Positions 57,986 to 64,000 of a stretch of DNA of 64,000 nucleotides are shown here, piece by piece (positions within the stretch are counted from its first letter, which is position 1; every line of letters begins with the position of its first letter). Location of the stretch: assembly GCA_014281115.1 (NCBI GenBank), contig JACONQ010000004.1, positions 1,116,001 through 1,180,000 of the forward strand, given 5' to 3'. The notes beneath the pieces are model-generated. The model did no database searches, was not told where the DNA came from, and saw only the letters and a program-made list of their open reading frames with translations. The position numbers and the translations under genes were made by a program. The DNA is from Laburnicola sp. R22_1 (Eukaryota > Ascomycota > Dothideomycetes > Pleosporales > Didymosphaeriaceae).

Positions 57986-58499
57986 GTAGCATAAATTTAT
58001 AGAGTCTTATTACTAGACTTATTAATAAGTAAGTAACTTATAAGCCTTGCTTATTAAACTTAGGTAATAATTAATTTAAGTAAGCTAAGTTCGCTTATAC
58101 AAATTTACTAAGTAATTTAAGTTTTAATACAAAACTTACTTAGTAAACTTAAATAACTTAGGTATTTAGGCTATCTTAGAGTTAATTTTTATAAGGTTTT
58201 TAAGTTACTAGTAAAAGCGATTTCGCGATAGTTTTTTAGTGTTAAGATTAGCTTAGTTAGCTCTAGCCACCTAATTTTACGCGTTTATTTAAACTTACTA
58301 TATACTTATTACTCTATAACGCTTATTCTAGTGCCTACCCTAGTACTTTACTATCTTTTTTGCTACCTTATAGCCTATTATACCTATCTCTAGAGCTGCT
58401 AAAACTGCTAGTAGAGGTAGTAAACGTGCTATAGGACACGCTAAAATAACCCCTAACTCTCTCTTTAAACGCGCCTGCGTCTTCTATGGCAAAGGCACT

Positions 58500-61190
58500 A
58501 AAAGCCAGCCTATAGAGCTACTAGAGAGCTAGTAATAGCCGCCTGCCTTGTTAGCTGTATAGGCGATTAACCTAATAGTTAAGTAGCTACAGCGGTGGCG
58601 CTTACCGCGTAAAGCCCTAGCAGACGCGGCGTCTTAGGCCACTAAAAAGCGCTTATTTAAGTTGTAGTTGCGTAATAAAGTGGCTAATAAGGCTATTATT
58701 AAGTCTGTAGCCAGTAGTAAAGCGGCCATAGTGGCTAGTTTTAATAAGGATAACCGCAAGGAGGAGTAGTTTAACAAGCGTTTTGCGGATAACTTTAATA
58801 GCATTAACTAGAATTGTTTAAAGCGCTTTTATAAGTCTCTACGCACTTAGAAGTAGGCTAAAAGCTAGATTTATAACTATAGTTACCGCGTTGCGCTATA
58901 AAGTAGGCCTAAGAAGCTCTACTTTATTTATAAGTACTGCTATTAGCATTATTTAAATAAAGGGATCTTAAAGGTTACGCAGTTAATAACAGCCATAATC
59001 TCTTATTTAGGATAGCTAAAGGCGAGCTATAACCTTAGTAAAGCTAGCAGTAAAGTTGCTAAACGGAAGCTGCCACCTGGCCAAAAGTTGCTAGTAATAG
59101 TGTGGAGGAACCCAGCCCTAATCGGGACTTAGTAGAAAGATAAGTTAATTATTTAGATAACTAGCCGGGTGAGTGAAAGAGCCTCCTCTTGCTGGTGCCT
59201 AAGAGTCGTTCGGGCACTAGGTTTTTCCGTCCCGACTACCACGTGACTCAGCCATGCTGCCTCGTGTGGTGGGGTCCACTCTACCATAATAGTAGCCAGT
59301 TCTAGTATAGAAGTTAGTTAAGAAATTGCTAATAAGATAGGCAACTTTAATGTATAGAGTTTTTGCTTTGCTATTATTATATGGCTTCTTAAGAATAATT
59401 ACCCGCTTAGCGAACTTAAATTGCCCGCCTTTTATACCTTAATTAGCTTTGCTAATTCTAAGATAAAAGTAACACTATAGGCAAGTTATAATAGTGTATT
59501 ATTATATATAATAAGACTCTATAAATTTATACTACTTAAAGTTATTATAGCGCTATCTAAATTAAGAAGTAAGATCTATATAAGCTTTAATAGTTAGATA
59601 ATAAAGAAAGGTAAGCGCGGCTTTTTTAAAGTTATAGCTTACTATGCTAATATATTAGACAAGCTAGTAGACTTACCTATAGCGCTACTATAGCTAGCGA
59701 GCGCCCACACTAGTAAGAGAATTACTAAGGTTGTTACTTAAATGCTATAGAAGTTTAAAATAGGTCTATTAAAGCTAGGCTACTTTGTGCTTAATAACGC
59801 CTACGCTAATAATACTATAGTTAGCTACCTTATTAGTTAGTACGACTTTACTACCTCTTACTACCACCTCTAATATAGTCTATATATAATTAATCTTATT
59901 ACCCAGGCTATTATTATTAGTAATAATTCTAATTTATATAATAATAATATAATAGAGCTAAGAGATAAAAAGTAACTAATGACGAAATGGCGTAAAGACG
60001 GCCCTCTAGGCATACTTATTAATATAATTAACTATATACAAACGCCTTAGCAATATAATAAGTTTAACTACTTTTAGCGTCTCGCTAATATAGAGCTACT
60101 AACACATAAAAAGAAATTAATATTAAAGGCTATTAAGGCGGTTGTTATGCGCTAGAACTCGTACTATAGCTACTTTAAACGCGCTGCTAAGCTATAGCAC
60201 GCTATTAGTAACTACACTAACTACTATATATAGCGCACATATAATCTTAATAATATTGCTAAAAGATACAGTAATAAGCTCTCTAACGTGCTAAAATAAA
60301 TGTGATTAGACAGCCTAAATAGCGCGAACTAGATAGTAATTATAGAGTATATTAACGCGCTTAAGCCGCTTAAAGACACTACAAAGTAGCTTAAAAGTTA
60401 TAGTAAGTTAGATAGGTTTAGCGCGCTTTACTTAGTTATCTTAGTCTTTAAAACGCTATTCTATAAGCTTAAGCTACGTGTTAAGTAGTATAAGAGCATT
60501 AACTTTAAGCAACCTAGCACTCTAGAGGATTATATACCTATTAACCTTCGCGCTGCCTAGGCTAAAGCCAATAACTACTACGCTAAACTTAACGTAAGTC
60601 CTTATCTATACGCCGCTATAATCCTCTACCTATACTATAAGCGCTACTATAATTGTAGCTAGCGTAAAAAGCTAGACTAGTTAGTAAAAAATAACGCTGC
60701 GTTTAAGCAGCTTTGGCAGCAATATAGGCTAACTAATACGCTAAAAAGCAGCCTAGCTGCGCAGTCTAGTAATCTTAAAGACGCTATTACCGCGATAGCT
60801 AACGCTAACAATAGTAACAATAATAATAAGGATATAGATAAGTATAAGTAGTAGAAGAAACTAAAGCTAAAATAGACGCGTAAGTAGCTTAAAGATAGTT
60901 GCTGCCCTATCTATTACTAGATTAAACTGGCGCCAAAATACCCCAATTTATTACGCTTAGTAATTAATATTCTAATAATTCCCGTCTCTAGCTATAAGTG
61001 CGAGCGCCTTTTTAGTAAGCTTAGTAATCTATTAGAGCCAAAAAGACGCAAAATTAGAGCTTAGTTGCTAGTAGCTTTATAATATATTTAAGCTTAGCAG
61101 CAAGCTAGTTTTAAACGCCTAGCTAATAGTATTACTAAGAAGCTTAAAGCACTAGTTACTAATATTAAGCTAGGCTAGCAATATAGGATA
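58500..61190 (+). pseudogene. hAT transposase, RIP-broken
   Basis: Plus-strand frame full of TAG/TAA. An N-terminal Cys/His region near 58915-58950 ('YKYCY*HYLNKG') looks like the end of a BED-type zinc finger. The C-terminal dimerisation domain at about 60937-61085 is well readable: 'KYPNLLRLVINILIIPVSSY' followed by 'KCERLFSKLSNLLEPKRRKI', the hAT signature (..P.SS..ERLFS...N....R..). The solo LTR splits the frame at 59100. Start and end are approximate because stops obscure the limits. Confidence 0.82.
59101..59286. mobile_element. Solo LTR (186 bp) inserted in hAT element 2
   Basis: A GC-rich, undamaged block starting TGTGGAGGAACCC and ending CTCTACCA (TG...CA), flanked by the 6-bp duplication TAATAG (59095-59100, 59287-59292). 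The matching place in hAT F (near 61605, reversed) lacks it, proving insertion. No relation to the 3851-4043 LTR or to the full-length Copia LTRs here was seen. A short non-autonomous element is an alternative, but no terminal inverted repeats are visible. Confidence 0.75.
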
Positions 61191-62093
61191 TGCAACTAGG
61201 AGTTATCTTAGTAGTAATTTGTACCTACTTCGACTCTATATACTATAAATTCTATTAAGTAAGCAAGTAAGTCTTAAGTAATTAGCACAAAAACTTTACC
61301 TAAGTTAAGCAAGTTAAGTTCCTAAGAAGCTAGAATATAAGCAAGTTAAGTTCGAGCTTAAAACTTACTTAACTTGCTTGTTAATAAGTCTGCTTATTGT
61401 GTATAATAATATGCTATTATAACTTACCTATAGCGCTGCTTCTACCTTAGGGTTAGCAAAGCTAATTAAGACACAAAAGGAGGGCGATTTAAGTTTACTA
61501 AGTAGGTAATTATTCTTAAGAAGCTACGTAATAATAGTAAAGTGGAAACTCTATACGTTAAAGTTATCTATCTTATTAGCGATTTCTTAACTAATATCTA
61601 TACTGGAACTAGCTACTATTACTAGTAACTTCTAGCTAGATAGTAGCTTCTGCTTAGTAACTTTGCTGCTAGCTTTGCTAAGGTTATGGCCCGCCTTTAG
61701 CTGCCCTAAATAAGAGATCGCGGCTATTATTAACTACGTAACCTTTAAGATCCCTTTATTTAAATATTATTAATAGCAGTACTTATAGATAAAGTAAAGC
61801 TTCTTAAGCCTACTTTAGAGCGTAATATAGTAACCATAGTTATAAATCTAGCTTTTAGCCTACTTCTAAGTACGCAGAGGCTTATAAAAGCGCTTCAAAT
61901 AATTCTAGTTAATACTATTAAAGTTATCTGCAAAACGCTTATTAAACTGCCCCTTCTTATAGTTATTCTTATTAAAACTAGCCACTATGGCCGCTTTACT
62001 GCTAGCTATAAACTTAATAATAGCCTTATTAGCCACTCTATTACGCGACTACGACTTAAATAGACGCTTTTTAGTAGCCTGAGATACTAATCC

Positions 62094-62320
62094 TGTCAGA
62101 TATAAGGGTATTCTTAATAAATAAGATGAAAGGTGGTTTAATTTTAATAAGTGTTGAGATCGGCTCATTCTGTTGATTGTGTGTCTCCTCTCTCGAGGTT
62201 TGCTTGTGCGCTGTTTTGGTTCTTGGCTAATCCTCCATACTATCCCTATTTGGGTAGGGGCTGTTTCATCTCTCTCCTGCCACCCACGATAGTTGTTCGG
62301 ATCACCTATCCAATCTGACA
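62094..62320 (-). repeat. 3' LTR of Copia H (mosaic)
   Basis: On the minus strand the first roughly 120 bp match Copia C's LTR nearly exactly. The last part ends tacccttatatctgaca like Copia B's LTR and unlike Copia C's. Confidence 0.88.
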
Positions 62321-62731
62321 CACCCCCTCAGCTCGGCGACCTCGCCTTGAGCTGTTCACCATTCATTCTTAGGTGATCCAGGATGTCTTAGCATCTACCG
62401 TTCTCCCTAAAGCTTTAATCTTTCGTGTTATCGCATCTATCTCTCCTTGCTCTACAATCATGCGGTCCTTCACGTTTGCCAGTCCTACTTGGCTTAGGAA
62501 CTAGGGCCAGGTCCCAACAGGAAGGGTCTTAGTGAATCCATCAGCGATTATATCGCTTGAGGGGACATATGTCACTCTAATTAACTTCCTCTTTGCCTCC
62601 TGTCGTAGCTAGTAATTGTGGATATCCACATGTCGGAGCTTGGTCATCAGCTGAGAGATCTCCTCGTTGATCAGCCGAATCGTCTGCTTGTTGTCGCACT
62701 GAATAGTAATCACTAGGTCTTCCAGTGTTAC

Positions 62732-63097
62732 TTAAAGTTCGTTAAGCAGCATCCGTGTAAACATAGCTTCCTTAGCTACTTGGGATAGTGCTAGGAGCTC
62801 TGCCTCAGTTGTCGAAGTGGTAACCGTGTCCTGCTTGTTGGCTCGCCAGGCGATAAGGCCGCCAAATAGTTTAATTGCGTACCCTTGGGAACTCTTCCTA
62901 TCCATTGTGTTGTCTGCAAACGATGCGTCGCTAGCTACAATAAGACTATCGTCTCCTCCAAACTCTAGGGCGTATGTTCGTGTAGAGTGTAGGTACAAGA
63001 GGACACGGTCAGTCACTTGTTGATGTGTTGGGCTTGGATTAGTAAGGAAGCGGGCGAGTTGCGAGACAGCGAATGCAACGTCAGGGCGTGTATTCAC
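62732..63097 (-). pseudogene. Copia H RNase H domain, open 121-codon stretch
   Basis: Part of the pol polyprotein, not a separate gene. RNase H marks are 'VASDASFADNT', 'GYAIKLFGGLIAWRANKQ' and 'STTEAELLALSQVAKEA', with the catalytic Asp (DASFAD) and Glu (TEAEL) in place. It is separated from the RT stretch by a single TAA at about 63125-63127 in 'NLY*RKIG', a former CAA codon. After residue 121 a TAA (about 62729) interrupts before the end of the domain. Confidence 0.88.
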
Positions 63098-63127
63098 CGC
63101 TACAAAGAGTAGGGAGCCAATTTTGCG

Positions 63128-63709
63128 TTAGTACAGGTTAATCTCTCCATGTGTTGCGAGGTCTGTGCGGCCAGTAAGCTCTATTCGAGCCATCAGGGTA
63201 TCGTGGCGAAGGTCATAATCAGTTGCGAGTTGGACGATTTTGTCGATATACGCGGCTTGCGATAGCCATATCTTCTGCTGGGTTCGGTCTCTCATCACCT
63301 CTATTCCAAGGAACCATCTCAAATCCCCTCCTCCTGTTAGGCTGTATTTCTTCTGGAGATCCTTCACGACCTGGTCTGCTAGTGTACGGTTTCGTGGGTG
63401 ATACGCAAGAATGATATCATCAACGTAGAAGAAGATAAACACCCCTTTTCGTACCATGCAACATGGTTCGTGTGGAACTACAGAGAAACCAAGCTCTGTG
63501 AGGTAGGTGGTGAAGTCCCTTTGCCATAGTAAGGGTGAGATCCGCAGGCCATACAGCGCCTTTTGAAGCTGAAGTATCGTGCCTGGACGTGCATACCCGC
63601 GTGGCATTCGCATGTAGATAACACGATCAATCAATGCATGTACGAAAGCGTTGGTCACGTCGTACTGCTTTAGCTCTAGGTTAAACCGAGCAGCAATAGC
63701 CATCAGCAT
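63128..63709 (-). pseudogene. Copia H reverse transcriptase domain, open 193-codon stretch
   Basis: Copia RT core: 'QYDVTNAFVHALIDRVIYMR' at the start, 'QLQKALYGLRISPLLW', the catalytic box 'FFYVDDIILAYHP' with both Asp residues intact, then 'KYSLTGGGDLRWFLGIEVMR'. The frame stays open upstream of the ATG to a TAG near 63822 ('KLD*HHYF', former CAG) with 'KARLVVRGDQQNNV' between; another TAG is near 63868 ('GI*ILDSMWVYTYK'). The copy therefore needs only a few former CAA/CAG codons to account for its stops in this part. RNA-to-DNA copying is the family role; this copy is probably inactive. Confidence 0.9.
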
Positions 63710-64000
63710 CCTAAACGATCTTCCTGCGAGTGTGGCGGCATAGGTCTCTTGGGCGGTAACATTGTTCTGTTGATCGCCTCGGACAACTAGCCTTGCCTTA
63801 CACTTCTGGAAGTAGTGGTGCTAATCGAGCTTGTAGGTGTATACCCACATTGAATCCAGTATCTAGATTCCTTCTCATCTTGCCTAAATAGTGGGCACCT
63901 CAGTTCATGACTTCGTTTGTTTGTGGCTATTGAGGTATTCTTCCTCGGCTTTCTTAAAGAGCATGTAGAGTGGGTGCGTAGGCTTGAGCCCGTTCGGAGG

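Larger units (their letters stand above)
58014..61392 (+). mobile_element. hAT DNA transposon 2, nested in a relative (F)
   Basis: 3379 bp. Ends are short inverted repeats: TAGACTTATTAATAAGTAAG at 58014 and its complement ...CTTGTTAATAAGTCTG ending at 61392. The 8-bp target duplication expected of hAT is CTTATTAC (58006-58013) and CTTATTGT (61393-61400), differing only by two transitions. Flanking DNA on both sides is hAT F, and removing this copy restores F. The 186-bp solo LTR at 59101-59286 interrupts it. Confidence 0.88.
39793..62093 (-). mobile_element. hAT DNA transposon F (fragmented by nested insertions, incomplete at right)
   Basis: The same element as the intact hAT copy at 58014-61392, reversed and split into 39793-40628, 51805-52835, 57986-58013 and 61393-62093 by Copia E, Copia G and that second hAT; Copia H follows at 62094. 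Its end at 39793 (TAGACTTGTTAATAAGTAAG) is the hAT terminal repeat, cutting the WD40 gene. On the minus strand, near 40270-40130, the hAT dimerisation region (VSSYKCERLFSKL-like) can be read. About 0.6 kb corresponding to the other terminus is missing and should lie beyond Copia H. RIP stops are everywhere. Confidence 0.85.
62094..64000 (-). mobile_element. Ty1/Copia retrotransposon H, least-damaged copy, runs off the window
   Basis: The left LTR is 62094-62320 (227 bp, minus orientation: the purine tract 'gagctgagggggtg' reversed lies at about 62321-62334). The right LTR and target duplication are outside the window; the left flank is AATCC. The internal part is a close relative of Copia C. 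RNase H and RT frames are largely intact, so this copy is young or escaped most RIP. It is inserted in hAT F. Confidence 0.9.

Overview
This is a filamentous-ascomycete (Pezizomycotina, probably Dothideomycete-like) chromosome segment. About 59 of 64 kb is AT-rich, TpA-rich transposon sequence. Its reading frames are broken mainly by TAG/TAA at former CAG, CAA and TGG codons, the footprint of repeat-induced point mutation (RIP, CpA to TpA). The organism assignment is inference from RIP, element types and gene families; no marker gene is present. No tRNA, rRNA or CRISPR array was seen.

Left block (1 to about 30950): a very old minus-strand Ty3/Gypsy element (RT near 240-420, zinc knuckle near 7690) was invaded by three Ty1/Copia elements: A (973-6688, minus), B (8458-21197, plus) and D (22705-27838, plus). 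Copia C (8592-15894) sits inside B's 5' LTR, and a pogo/Fot1 DNA transposon (8623-10412) sits inside C's 5' LTR. Each of these insertions has matching LTRs or TIRs and an intact target-site duplication (TSD). A 193-bp solo LTR lies inside A. From 27839 to 30950 I see only degraded sequence.

Island (about 30960-36190): normal-composition DNA with two intact divergent genes: an ornithine cyclodeaminase/mu-crystallin family reductase (32352-33446, minus) and a proline-racemase family enzyme with the Cys/Thr signature of trans-3-hydroxy-L-proline dehydratase (33866-35062, plus). Together they would turn trans-3-hydroxy-L-proline into delta1-pyrroline-2-carboxylate and then L-proline. A truncated carotenoid-oxygenase-like gene lies at the left edge.

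Right block (about 36190-64000): a RIP-ruined gene whose 126-bp (42-codon) tandem repeats decode on the minus strand as WD40 repeats, followed by a tail like that of fungal NACHT-WD40 (NLR-like) proteins. It is cut by a second pogo/Fot1 element (37277-39127) and by a hAT element (F, from 39793). F in turn holds Copia E (40629-51804, itself holding Copia N at 44431-50070), Copia G (52836-57985), a second hAT copy (58014-61392, holding a 186-bp solo LTR) and Copia H (from 62094 past the window end). The rest of the WD40 gene, including any NACHT domain, must lie beyond the right edge.

A, B, C, D, E and G all carry, next to the 5' LTR, a primer-binding site complementary to the anticodon arm of tRNA-Lys(CUU) ending at nucleotide 39. 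N has one matching the same place in initiator tRNA-Met. This implies priming by tRNA halves.
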